Notes under the pieces: model-generated
Seen by the model: the letters and a program-made list of their open reading frames with translations, nothing else
Told to the model about the DNA's origin: nothing
The model's database searches: none
Program-made: the position numbers and the translations under genes
Shown here: positions 41,471 to 52,000 of the stretch, piece after piece
Layout: each line of letters begins with the position of its first letter
Position numbering within the stretch: position 1 is the first letter of the stretch
NCBI GenBank assembly: GCA_008690995.1
Contig: VRMN01000029.1
Coordinates: 1-53,277, forward strand
Reading direction: 5' to 3'
From: Porphyridium purpureum
Taxonomy: Eukaryota; Rhodophyta; Bangiophyceae; Porphyridiales; Porphyridiaceae
DNA length: 53,277 nucleotides

Positions 41471-41478
41471 TTTAAATA
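41471..41478 (-). promoter_or_regulatory. TATTTAAA box for the small Cys-rich frame
   Basis: Reads TATTTAAA on the minus strand about 270 bases upstream of the ATG at 41199; the interval is G-rich and C-poor on that strand. Confidence 0.35.
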
Positions 41479-41499
41479 GCCACCGCAGCCCATCTCACA

Positions 41500-42420
41500 A
41501 CTTCATGGACACTCTGTGTTCATCTTCCGGCGCGCGTCGTTGACGGCGCGAAACACACCGATTTTCGTCGCATCGAAAAGTACAATTCAAAAACGCTCCG
41601 GACACAGTCCAAATCAGATGTTGCCAGCGATGGTTTCTAGATATTTTCGTCGTTGTTTTTCCATGCTTTGCGTGGGCGTTTTGCTTCGGAGTCAGTCGGA
41701 AGGGAGGAGTCCGTTTGGATCTCGCATGTGGTCATGGTCGAGGCCGACGAAGCGCAACACACAAGAAAAGCCGCTCTGTACTTGCGTGACACAACGCGGC
41801 GCACACAACGGCGTGTGGGAATAATTTTCCTCTGAGCCGATGAATATTGTTCTCCGCCGTGCTTGTTTTCTACACACCTCGAAGTGAGGCTGCAAAGCCA
41901 TGCGATACGATTTCCAGCAGCTTCGTTTAAAGACCTCATTATTCCTTTTTCGAAGCGCGCGCAATCGCAATTTGATTGGCTCGCATGCAGCAAACGATAC
42001 CAAAAGCGGAGAACGATGTGAATTAAACTTGAACATGATCACGTGATCATGGCGGCACGTCTACCATGCACTGTGCATCGCGAAGCCACTTCTGGGTCAT
42101 TCATCAGAGAATCATTCCCACCGCCCACAACGACATTCGACTCACACAACCCAACGCTTCGCAGTCCAGTTCCAGCCGCTACCACGCGCACGTCCTCATC
42201 TTGTGTCTTCGGCAACGCCGTAGGTAGTAGACAAAGCGGACAGCGCCAGTCAAGCACTGGCTGATGATTAGCCCTTCTCCAAGGGCAGATGAGCACACTT
42301 TTACTGTGCCCAACAAGATGGTCGCTTGGATCTGCACGCCCAAGCACACTCTCCTTTTTTTCTCCGATATCGGCTCCGCAAAGCTGTACTAAGAAATAAG
42401 CCATCAGCCTACGTGCCTTG
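41500..42420. other. No identified gene
   Basis: Minus-strand open stretches (41637-41993, 42039-42512) have some coding-like runs (DEDVRVVAAGTGLRSVG) but no family match. The latter runs straight into a microsatellite, which makes a real gene unlikely. Confidence 0.35.
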
Positions 42421-42423
42421 CGC

Positions 42424-42424
<1 letters not shown>

Positions 42425-42480
<56 letters not shown>
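42425..42480. repeat. Hexanucleotide microsatellite (CACAGG)n
   Basis: About nine perfect units of ACAGGC. Any frame through it reads Thr-Gly or Cys-Leu repeats. Confidence 0.97.
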
Positions 42481-42856
42481 TGAACACCATGGCATGGGAT
42501 GCGTTGAAACACCTGTCACGCAGCCCCCCAGGCAAGACGATCGGCACAGACGTGCAGGTTGCATGGCTCATTGCACGATGCACTCGCGCAACCTGTTTGC
42601 GTACCAACATTGTTGAATGAAGCATTGGCGCTCAATCATCTGCCAACTCGTAATTCAAGCTGGCACCCTACTCTACGGACATGTTCCATCTCACTCTGGA
42701 TTCTCACCAGGCTTGCTTGGGTAGCTCACCATGCCGTCTTTCAGTCGCCCCATTCTCCGCTGCAGATACAAGCCAGTGCTTGCGCCGCGAATCCAGCCAC
42801 ATGAATCCAATGGACTGCACGCATCGTGGTACGTGCCGTGTTACCAATGCTGTGCC

Positions 42857-43048
42857 TTTATTTACTCTCTTCTTCTTACCTCTTCTGTCTCCGAGCCAGA
42901 CCTGACCGGCTAGTCCGGGCAGGCGCGTCGCCTTTTTATACCCTTACTTCCGCTAGGGACAGCAAGGCGCCAAGAGAAATGACAATGCAAATCATTGACA
43001 TTTCTGCGCACGTCTAGAAGTTTCCGGAACCTCTAGAAGCTTCTAGAA
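42857..43048 (-). promoter_or_regulatory. Heat-shock-type promoter or solo-LTR-like block
   Basis: On the minus strand, two perfect three-part heat-shock elements (GAAnnTTCnnGAA) at 43017-43029 and 43036-43048 are followed 76 bases on by TATAAAAA (42933-42940) and 70 bases further by AATAAA (42857-42862). HSE clusters upstream of a TATA box are bound by heat-shock factor. The nearby poly(A) signal makes a U3-R-like layout, so this could be the remnant LTR of a heat-responsive retroelement. No heat-shock protein frame lies downstream. The first downstream minus-strand ATG opens only about 27 codons. Confidence 0.55.
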
Positions 43049-43750
43049 ACGGTTAAACGGTCTGCCAGTTTAACGGCTTACCGGTTTCAGATTAACCGAA
43101 CCGTTCTAGGTGACTGGGGTCGAACGGATAACATGCCGTTGCGTTTAGCCGTTGTCCACTTCTATTCGTCGCAAAACGCTTCTGAATTTCCGATAGAGTT
43201 ATAGTCAGCGAGCTCGCTTGGCTTTCGCATCTTTGACAGCCGTCCAGCGCCATCGCACGCTCGGTGCCGCTCCTGCCGTCGTGTTACACAGGGCGTTTGC
43301 ACTCGCACTCGCTTGAAACCTCGTTTTATATAGTAAAACGTGGTTGTTTTGAAACAGCGAGGGTTTTAGTGATTTTGCACAGTACAATGCCTCTGTTTTA
43401 GTAAGAAAAGTGTGTACTATAAAGGATATTTTATTCGCTATGAGAAACTAAGCATATAAAAACGACCCAAAATTGCGGTGCAATGCATTGCATTGCGATC
43501 CCTAATGGAGAACGAGGAAGCATATAAAAACGACACTGTTTGGATATCTTACTAGAGCATACGAGAATGCCATAGTATTATGATGATAGTGACGGCCAAG
43601 GGGACGAAAGTTGACGCAAGGCGGAGGTGTGTGGGCGATGGTGCGGACGGGGTCGCGCAGTGGTGCGCGGACGGCAGGGCAGGGCGATGGTGCGCGGACG
43701 ACAAACCTTGACGATGGTGCGCGCTGGGGAGGGGCAGGGCGTTGACGAAA
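43049..43750. other. No recognised gene
   Basis: 43050-43110 repeats CGGTTAAACGG-like and ACCGGTTT-like phrases. 43320-43345 holds a near-palindrome CGTTTTATATAGTAAAACG. 43620-43740 is a loose GATGGTGCGCGGA repeat. Confidence 0.45.
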
Positions 43751-43753
43751 TTA

Positions 43754-44395
43754 ATGCTTTGCCGGTGATCCGAGCAGAGGCGCTTTTGCCCGCGTTCCGG
43801 GCGCAGGACGATGCATGCGTAACATGTCTTGCTTTGGTCCAAATCGAGCGGTGAGAGAGACGGGCGAGCAGTGACTTTGCTCGATAACGCACGATCTATT
43901 GTGAGCCTGCCGTTTGGGCATGTCGCCGAAGGCTTTTTGATCGCCGGCGTGTAAATCTACGAGCCAACCTGCACGATCGCCGAGACGCTGCACGTGAGTT
44001 GGGAGGTGCCATTCTTTCGCCAGAAAAAATATTTGGCGAGCTTTGTGTAGCAGGATACGGTCGTATCAGCGCTCGCAGGTTTGCACAAGAGGCCAAGGAC
44101 GCGATTTCGGTCTTGTCCGCGTAGTGTGTGAGTCGCACAGGATGTCAGCCCGTTTGATGATGGGCTGCTGCGGCGGGTACGTTTTTTTGATATTGTCGAT
44201 GCCGTGATCATGAGAGACTACTGCAAGGTACGTCATGTGGATGAAGAAGCGAAAGTGCTTTATTCTGCGTTCGGTCGCGATGGCGCGCCCCATGGAAGCG
44301 TCACCGTGTGCGACGATGTCGCGGGAATCGCGGCTTTACTCGGTTCAAACAGGAATATTCGCTTGCGCTTGCTGGCATCCACCGCATGTTAGCAG
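43754..44395 (+). pseudogene. Unassigned plus-strand coding relic
   Basis: Protein-like runs in successive frames: ARSIVSLPFGHVAEGFLIAG (~43888), GELCVAGYGRISARRFAQEA (~44037) and VIMRDYCKVRHVDEEAKVLY (~44206), up to CDDVAGIAALLGS. Stops separate them. No family recognised. Confidence 0.35.
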
Positions 44396-44920
44396 CGGGT
44401 AAGGATGAGAAACAGTGCGTATCCAAAACAGCTAGGAGAGGTTTGCGATTCATCTTCGCGCGCTAGAGCAATTCGTTGCGTTTGGACGGCGTGCTTGATC
44501 GCAGACGCCACGCACTTTGTCAAGATAGCAAGTATGCAGGTAGCGCACATGAATGGGAATGGGATACACAGCCTGGTTGCATGTGGCGAGGCTACGCCAA
44601 GCATGAAGGGGCATGACGCAAAGGCTGCGTGTGGGTGTAAAGGAATACTGTAATGCTCGCGACCGCGTCGCGTTGAGCTCGCGGGTGCAATCAATCGATT
44701 GCGACTTCTGAGGTTCTGCATTGGCACCGTTCTCTGGGGCTTGGCCACTTTGGTTAGCATGCCGGTGTGTGACTCACCGCTGAAGTGGGCATGCGCGCGC
44801 TTCACGTGTTTTGGGTCAATGTGTGCCTGGTAAAAGCTTGACCGTGTCTGCGGAGCCTGAGGGCCTCTCCGCGCGCGACTTGTGGAATGCGTGCTGTAAT
44901 CCGCGCACAGCACTCGAGGC

Positions 44921-45169
44921 ATGCCCATCTTAAAGGGAGTCACTGCGTCGGGTATTGAAATCAGGCCATTGAGTCATGCTGTGCTCGCTCATTGTGGCGA
45001 TCGCGCGTCTAAAAGCTGTACCGCCATTGTCTCAAAAGGTGCGAAATCGGGGTCCTTGGACGTTATGTACAGCACCGCGCCGCCGCAGTCAGCGCATTTG
45101 CCGGTTCACGTGGAATACTATAGAAGCGACGCTGCTCTAGGGTTTACGATTTTACTGTTGGATCCTTAA
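44921..45169 (+). CDS. Hypothetical 82-residue frame
   Basis: Short open frame from the ATG at 44921 with mixed, non-repetitive composition (KGVTASGIEIRPLSHAVLAH). No motif or signal peptide. It may be a relic or chance; included because the composition is less biased than its neighbours. Confidence 0.2.
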   Translation: MPILKGVTASGIEIRPLSHAVLAHCGDRASKSCTAIVSKGAKSGSLDVMYSTAPPQSAHLPVHVEYYRSDAALGFTILLLDP

Positions 45170-45182
45170 CCTAAAATAACCG

Positions 45183-45214
45183 CTAGGGTTACTCTAGGGT
45201 TAGGGTTAGAGGCG
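45183..45214. repeat. Telomere-like repeat patch, left
   Basis: CTAGGGTTACTCTAGGGTTA followed by GGGTTAGAGGCG: degenerate TTAGGG units. It shares GGGTTAGAGGCGTT with 49008-49021. Confidence 0.75.
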
Positions 45215-45876
45215 TTTTTCAGGTAGAGATTGGGCCCTGCGGTTCGGCATACCATAGTACAGTTATGGGCTACAGGTACAGTTGCGTTGGACTATAGTAC
45301 ATGGTTATACATGTAAAACAAGTGGAATAGATCGTCGAAGTCCAAAATTACGATGTTATAGATAAAGATATCCGGTATCATATGAAAATACTTGGAGGTT
45401 AATTGTCAGTTTGGCTTTTCATAGGTAAATGCCAATTATTGAGTAGAAATCGAGCATAGAAGAACGACAAAATAATTGATGAGTCGCCATTACATGGGCA
45501 TCTATGTTAGTTGTGAAACATACGGTAAAACAGTAGCATTTTGTTAGGTATGCATGAGCATAGAATTAGCATTGAAATATGGTAGGTACGGGGCTCGAGT
45601 CGACCTGAGGACGCCGTGCGATGAGCGATTGGCGGGTTATTGCGGCCAACGAGGAGCGAAGAATTAGCGCCAGCGTGGGGAGCGAGAGATATGAGGGCGC
45701 AGGCGGACGAAGTTGGGCGGTACTGCAGGCGCAGAGCGCGAGCGCGGAAGCGCAGGCGAACGGAGCGCGGAGCGCAGGCGCCGCGAGCACCAGTCAGGCG
45801 GTGGGCCTGTGGAGCGCGGTGGGGCGCGGGCGGCGGGAAGATAGTTTCGGACGGACGACAGGGAGTGAGGTGGGAA
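45215..45876. other. AT-rich stretch then G-rich leader-like DNA
   Basis: 45240-45560 is AT-rich and gene-free. 45640-45876 is G-rich and C-poor on the plus strand, similar to the leaders of other genes here, and runs into the ATG at 45877. Confidence 0.4.
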
Positions 45877-47063
45877 ATGGCTGGGAGCGATGGGCTAGGG
45901 ACAGCCGGAGATGAGCTGGGGTTAGTCGACAAGAGGCACAAGCGACGCAAAGCGCCCGCATGTGCGCGTGTTCGCCTTGCGCTCCAGTGACTCCGCTACT
46001 TGCCGCAGAAGCTCTCGGAAGACGAATGCACGCGCATTGATCTCGTAGCCGCGGCGAGGACCAGGGCCGCGGATGTCCGGCAGCGCTTTGCAGGATGGGA
46101 ACGGTATCGAATCGCGTGTCGTGGCTGTGGCTCAAGTCCGCGCGGTTCGGCTGATAGCGTCGGTGATGCAGTGAGTCCTAACCAAGCGGCATGCCCTGCG
46201 TGGCATGCCAATGCAGCATGTTGAGCGTGCCGTTCTGGATCGCGATCACGCAGTGTGCCAAGCGCCGTTGGATCGTATTGTGGCTGTGCAAGTGGCAGCG
46301 CGAATGTATGGAAAGGTGAAATCGAAGAAGCTTGTGTGCTGTCATGATGGAGGAGCTGTGCATGGAGCCCGCGGTTGAGGGCGCTCGGAAACTGCTGAAA
46401 AGTCGCGTGGATCTCAAGGAGGTTGTGGCCGCAGTATCTCCAGCCGCCTTCAGCGCTTGTGTGTGTAATACAAGCGCTACCGTGATTGTTGTTTGCACCG
46501 CGAAGCGGTCGGCTCCGGGTTTTGCTTCTCACAGAAGGAAGTTCGCTGCGCTACAACAGTAGTGTCGGCAGCATGCACGTGCTAGCCGGTGCGAGTGAAT
46601 GAGCGTTTCGCTGCGCGTCGCACGCGCATTGCACGAAGCTTGGAGTTGCGATGTGGTGTGTTCCGGTGATCGAATCGCTGATTGGCCCGCGTGGTGAAGA
46701 CATCGAGCATTCGCGGTAAAGCCGCAATGAGCTGTGACGTCGTACTCTGGGGTTACTTTGCGCGAACCGCACATCGCGATGGTCGCAGTGTATTGTGTGC
46801 AGGGCATGGCGGAGAACGTGGTGTATTGTGTGCAGGGCATGGCGGAGAACGTGGTGTATTGTGTGCAGGGCATGGCGGAGAACATGGTGAAAGCGAGCGA
46901 CTTTGAACCGCCCAATCGGTTAGTCCGCGTGAGTAAGAGGCAAGAAAATCTTTCTGCTGTGGAACGGCTCCAGGCCATGCTCATGCGCCGTGTCGCGCAC
47001 CGATTGCGGCTCGCCAGCGCATTGAGCACGTTCGGCATCTTTGCAGCAAGTTACCTGAACTGA
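45877..47063 (+). pseudogene. Relic of an unidentified gene with a 33-base repeat
   Basis: From the ATG at 45877: a short start with a basic cluster KRHKRRK (possible nuclear signal), an in-frame TGA, then LRYLPQKLSEDECTRIDLV and DVRQRFAGWERY in the same frame. Later pieces in other frames include HALRGMPMQHVERAVLDRD (~46185) and VAARMYGKVKSKKL (~46290). The last open part ends with three copies of VYCVQGMAENV and a basic helix-like tail to 47063. No family recognised. A functional gene is unlikely given the stops and shifts. Confidence 0.4.
46788..46886. repeat. 33-base tandem repeat, 3 copies
   Basis: Three nearly identical 33-base units beginning GTGTATTGTGTGCAGGGCAT. In frame they read an 11-residue repeat. 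Confidence 0.95.
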
Positions 47064-47089
47064 GGCTTCATCAGGAAGCAAGGATCTGC

Positions 47090-49000
47090 AAAGGTTACCT
47101 GTAAATGAAAGGTAAACCGCTAGGCAGAGAAATTAGTCATCTGACTCAGTGTGTACAGATGACGTGGCCAGCGTGAGAGCACCTGCACTCAGCCATTGGC
47201 GGGCCGCCACCGATGGGCGGTGGCGTGTATGCCGAAGCACAATTGCGGAGCCTGCTGCCCGGTAGATGCCCAAAGATAGGGCACGACGCAGAGCCGCAGA
47301 AGCCAGGCGGTGTCCGACCTCGTGGGTGCGTTGGTAGGCCGCCGCGAGGTCCTTGAAGAAGGGCCCGGTACCTGCATGGACACGGCCGTACACGTCGAAC
47401 ACGAGAGGAACAAACGTGACGCCGGTCCCAGCTGCCGGTGGGTCGGGTGTGTGGGCAGCGTACTGCCTGGCTTTACTCGCACTTCGCGCGCGCAATGGCG
47501 CTGCCCGCTGGCCTGGCGCCCGCTGCGCACGGGCAATAACCACGGCGATATCACCGCCCCATGCTCCGCAGCGGCACATCATAGGGCTGGTGCAGCGTAA
47601 GCGGACCTGTCGTGCCGCTGTCATGAGTACTGGTCAGCGTCCAGCGCAAAAGTTGTGGTAACAATCACGTCTCAGGAACTCATGCCGCCCGACGCGCGAC
47701 GGTCCGAAAGCGCATGCGAGCGCTGGCGGCTGTCCGGATCCAGTAATGAACACATCATGGAGGATGAGCGACAAGCAAGCATCGTCTGCGGCGTCGGATG
47801 TGGCTGCGCACGGGAAGTTAAGCCGAGCAGGTGACGTACAGCTGCGAGCCATACATCGGGCTCGAGAGCCCGTCCGCTCATGACGGCGCCGGTGCGCACA
47901 GTGCTTGGCATGCTCAGCCACGCGAGCGCATATGGACTCGCAAGGCTGTGCCGGCGCTGAAACTCCCACTCGGAGGCAGAGGTGGATAACCAATCTCGTT
48001 GAAGGTTGTGATAAAAGCGATTGGTTCCACGTGCCTGCGAGGTGAGGAGCGCCTCTGGCTCATCGTCGTCTTGGAGTGCCCCGGCGGCCGACAGTGCCAG
48101 AGCGTCAGCGCAGTGCAGCGCCTCCCACCTGGCGTAGGACGGCGCAACCACGCCTTCGCGTAAGTGGTCGAGGGCACGCGCGGGAGCTGGCTGCGAACGC
48201 AAACGGTGCAAATGGCGTCGCATTAAGGCCGCGATGCCAAGGCCGCCAGCGACACCAGAAGCCGCCACTGGCGCGCAAGCCGGCGCCGTCACACCACCTC
48301 GTGGGCTGCACCCTGAGAGTCCAGCCCACGTGCACGCGCCACTGGCGATCGAACGTGCGGAAGAGCGCATCCATGACGCCTGGCGGCATCACACGCGCGA
48401 GGTACGCGAGCCGGCGCGGTCCCACACTCCCCCGGAGCAAGTGGAACGCCAGCTCCGGGTTGGGCAAACGGGCAACTCGCTCGGCCAGAGCTACGACATG
48501 CGCAGCCAGCGCGTGTAGCGGCACAAGGGACTCGCTGGTCCCGCTTGCATCCAGAGGAGCACCCAGGAGCTGGGCACTGCTCCACTCGACCACTGGGAGG
48601 TCCGTTAGGCCCGGAAAGGGTCCTGCCTCCGAGGCAGCAACACCAGCCGGGAGGACGAGCTGTGTTTTGGCGCGGTTGATGTGCAACCCCTTGGCGCTCC
48701 CGCACATCTCAAACGCGGCAAGAAAGCCTGCCAACTGTGCCGGGGTGCCGACCACCAGGCCATCGTCCAGGTACCAGAAATGCTGGACGTCTGGAGCGCC
48801 GATGTCCTGGAGCACTGTGTGCAGAACCAGCGAGAAGAGCAGAGGTCCCAAGGGGTCACCCTGCTGCACTCCGCACGCGCTGGCGATGATCTCGTCACCT
48901 ACTCGCAGTGCGGGTGGGTCAGAGTACGTGGACCGGACCAATGGCCAGAGCTCCTCGAAGCGGGACTGCACCACGTTCCGGACCCATACCCGGGATACCT
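47090..49000 (-). mobile_element. LINE-1st copy: 5'-truncated restriction-endonuclease-type non-LTR element
   Basis: Minus-strand copy starting inside the reverse transcriptase near 48990 and ending after the stop at 47133. Loss of the 5' part is usual for target-primed integration. It is clearly related to the fuller element at 49041-53277 but diverged, so the two are different families or old copies. It lacks the N-terminal zinc fingers and RT motifs before the B box. Confidence 0.85.
47133..48985 (-). pseudogene. Truncated LINE polyprotein: RT and restriction-like endonuclease
   Basis: Pieces from the N-terminal side: VQSRFEELWPLVRSTY, GVQQGDPLGPLLFSL (RT motif B), FWYLDDG (motif C) at ~48785, NRAKTQLVLP (motif D), then a GGLG thumb motif near 48240, QARGTNRFYHNLQRDWL (~48010) and the endonuclease region with GGDIAVVIA (~47550) and VTFVPLVFDVYGR (~47410). 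The order RT then C-terminal PD-(D/E)xK-type nuclease is that of R2/CRE/NeSL-like LINEs, not L1. Frame changes near 48300 and 47650 break it. Confidence 0.8.
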
Positions 49001-49004
49001 GGTT

Positions 49005-49037
49005 AAAGGGTTAGAGGCGTTACTCTAGGGTTACTCT
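49005..49037. repeat. Telomere-like repeat patch, right
   Basis: AAAGGGTTAGAGGCGTTACT followed by CTAGGGTTACTCT: the same phrases as at 45183-45214 in a different order. It sits exactly between the two LINE copies. Confidence 0.75.
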
Positions 49038-49040
49038 GAA

Positions 49041-52000
49041 ATCGTTTTACATTATAAATCTAAAGGGCCTAAGCTCTGTACCTATGTATCAGCAAAGTCA
49101 GTGCGACTCTGCTTCCGATTCCGAGAGTACCTCGCCTACAAAGAGGCGCCTGCCCGTCTCCAGCCAGTGCTGCGAGGCAACTGGCAGAGTCGGGCCCGGG
49201 TGCCGTAGAAGCACCGCCGCCGCCACCGAGCGGTACACCGCGAGCGACAGCGACCGGTGGAGCGCCGTGCTCGCCAGCATCTTGCTGACTCCACGGTGCC
49301 GCATGTACGCCGCCACCAGAGTCTCCAGAAACGCGGCTCCGCACTGTTCGCGCCGGCCGTACGTGTCCAGAATGACCGCCTGGAACGACACGCCAGCAGC
49401 GTCGCCGGTGCGCGCAGCAGCCTGGAAGGAGGCCTGCTTGCGACGCGCCGCTGCCGCCAGTGCCAGTTCCGTCGGACCGCCTGGTGCCCGGTGCGCGGTC
49501 GGCACCACCACCGCCACATCGAATTCCACGTGCTGTCCACGCGCAGGTCGCCCGGCTGGCGCAAGTCTGCCGCGCCGGAAGGCGCAACTCGCGCTCCACC
49601 GGCAAAGAAGCGGCGCGCGCAAAGGCAGCCGTTTATGTCGACCACCAGTGCGCCGACCGTACCGCGACGGCCCGAGATGGCACTTTGAGCGCGTGCAGGA
49701 CAAAGCTGGTCCAGCGCGGCCCCGCAGACGGCAACCACGCTCCGGAGAGCTGGACACGGACGCCGTACAGTGTGGTCACAGACAGGCCCGTTGTAGTGAC
49801 AGCCGGCACGCAATACGCGCCATGCATCTGCGCTCAGCGGCGCGCTTCCGTGCGTGCCGGCCAGCTGCGTGGCAGACGGCATCCCGAGCCACGCCAGCGC
49901 GTGCGGCGAGCTGACGCTGCGACGTCGGTGAAAGTCTGGGTCGGACGGGGCCGGCGCGTGGGACCAATCTGAGCACCATTGTCGATAAAAGCGACGGCTC
50001 CCACGTGCCTGCGAGTCCAGCAGGGCTTCCACATCTTCGTCTGGCTCCAGGCGCCACTGCGCCACGGCGTGTGCGTCTCCGTCAAACCTTCGCCACCACT
50101 GCGCGAGCGACGGAGGGTACACGCGTGCGGGCGGGTTGTCCACCACGCGCGCGGCAGCACGACTGCCGGCGGCAAACGCAAACGGCGCAATGTCTGCCAC
50201 TGCGGTCAGTCCCAAGCCGCCAAGCGAGCACGGCAGCCGCCACTCGGCCTTGCACGGCTCGCCGACCTCGTGTGCCATCACACCCAGCGCGCGCGCGACA
50301 ATGCTGCGCCACGCGCGGTCAAACTCGGCAAAGATGCGAGTCACGACGGGCGGAGGCATGGTGCGCGCCAGGTGCATCAGGCGCTTTGGCCCGACGCTGC
50401 CCCGCAGGAGGTAGAACGCCTCTTCGGGGTGGCTGAGCTTGGCCACCTGCTCCGCCAGCTGGAGCACCTGCGCGCTCGCGTTGGTGATCGGCACGAGCGA
50501 CTCGCCACTGCCGGTAAAGTCGAGCGGCACACCGAGCAGCTGCGCTTGGTCCCACGCCAGACGCGGCAGGTCGGCGAGTCCCGCGGGCACGACTGCCGTG
50601 TGCATTCCGGGAGGCAGTACCAGCTGCGTCTTGGTGCGGTTCACGCACATGCCGTGCACGGCCGCGTCGCTCGAAAAGGCGTCCAGGAAGCCTTCCAGCT
50701 GCGCGAGCGGCCCCACAATGCTGCCGTCGTCCAAGTACCAGAACGACGACAAGCCCGGCGACTCGGTGTCTGCCAGCACCTTGTGCAGCACCAGCGAGAA
50801 CAGCAAGGGCCCCAGCGGGTCGCCCTGCTGCACGCCGCACGCGCTGGCCAGCACATGGGCGCCCACTCGCAGCGGAGCCGGATGCGCGTACGTTGAGCGC
50901 ACCAGCGGCCACAGCGCGGGGAAACGGCCCTGCACGATGCGCATCAGCGTGGGCCGGTCGACGCAGCTGAACGCGTTCGCAATGTCGACGAGCAGGCTGT
51001 GCCTGGACTCTGCATCGCGGCAAGGCGCGTCCCCAGCACCGCGCCTTCGAGCCCGGCCGGGCGTCCCACGCCGTACTGGTCGGGCCGGAGCGACTCGGCT
51101 GCGTCGCTGCCCAGGTGTGCCAGCACCAGCTTGCCCAGCACGCGCCGCAGCAGCTCGCCCACTGCAATCGGTCGGACGCCGCCGTCCTTCTTCTTGAGCG
51201 GGATGAGGCGTGCGTGGCTCCACAGCGCGCCAGCTTGCGGATGCAGACCAACACTGGCGATGCGCTTGAACGCGAGAGCCACGGCCCCGAGCGCCGTGTC
51301 ACCCGCCACGGGCGTGCGGATGACCTGCTGCAGCACGCCTATGGACCACCGCGACGGTCCGCACCCGCTGGTGTGCGGAATGGCCAGAATGGACTTGCGC
51401 ACCGCCTGCGCGTCCCACGGCACGCGCATGCACTGCAGCTGGTCGATACTGACCGACTCGACTGGTGCGACGAGCGCTGCGTCGTGGCTGCCGCTGCGAG
51501 CCCCTGCCTCTGGATGCAGCTCGCGCAAGCGCGCCAGCACCGAGTCCGTGACGTCGTGCACACCCGCCGACTCGACCAGTCGCGCCGCGGCGCCAATGTG
51601 GTTGGCGCGCACATGCTGCACGATGCGGTGCTCCACGGCCTCTGGTGGTATGGGTCTGAGGTGTTGACCGTCCACCACAGGCACCGAGTCGAGCAGTGGC
51701 TCGAGCGCATCGGAGCGCCACATCTTGAGCCGCGTCGCCAGGTATCTTGCCCGCGCGCGCGTGCTCTGGCGCTCCATGGGCAGGCACAGCACCAAAGTCG
51801 GAAACACCCACAGCTTTCCGAGCGCGCGGACTTGTGCGGCCTCGGACGCGGCTTCGGCCAGCTCCGTGAGCATGCTGCTGAACTCGAGCGCAACGTCCGG
51901 CGCAAACTTTGCCGGTACGCGCTTCCACGTGCGCACGCGCAGCCCCAGCACCCAATCTACCGTTTGAAGAATGGTGAGTATGGGGGCGTCGAGCAGCGGC

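Noticed and set aside
49084-49972. Plus-strand open frames across the LINE region (49.0-53 kb)
   Set aside because: They are shadows of the minus-strand reverse transcriptase and endonuclease, which have clear motifs.
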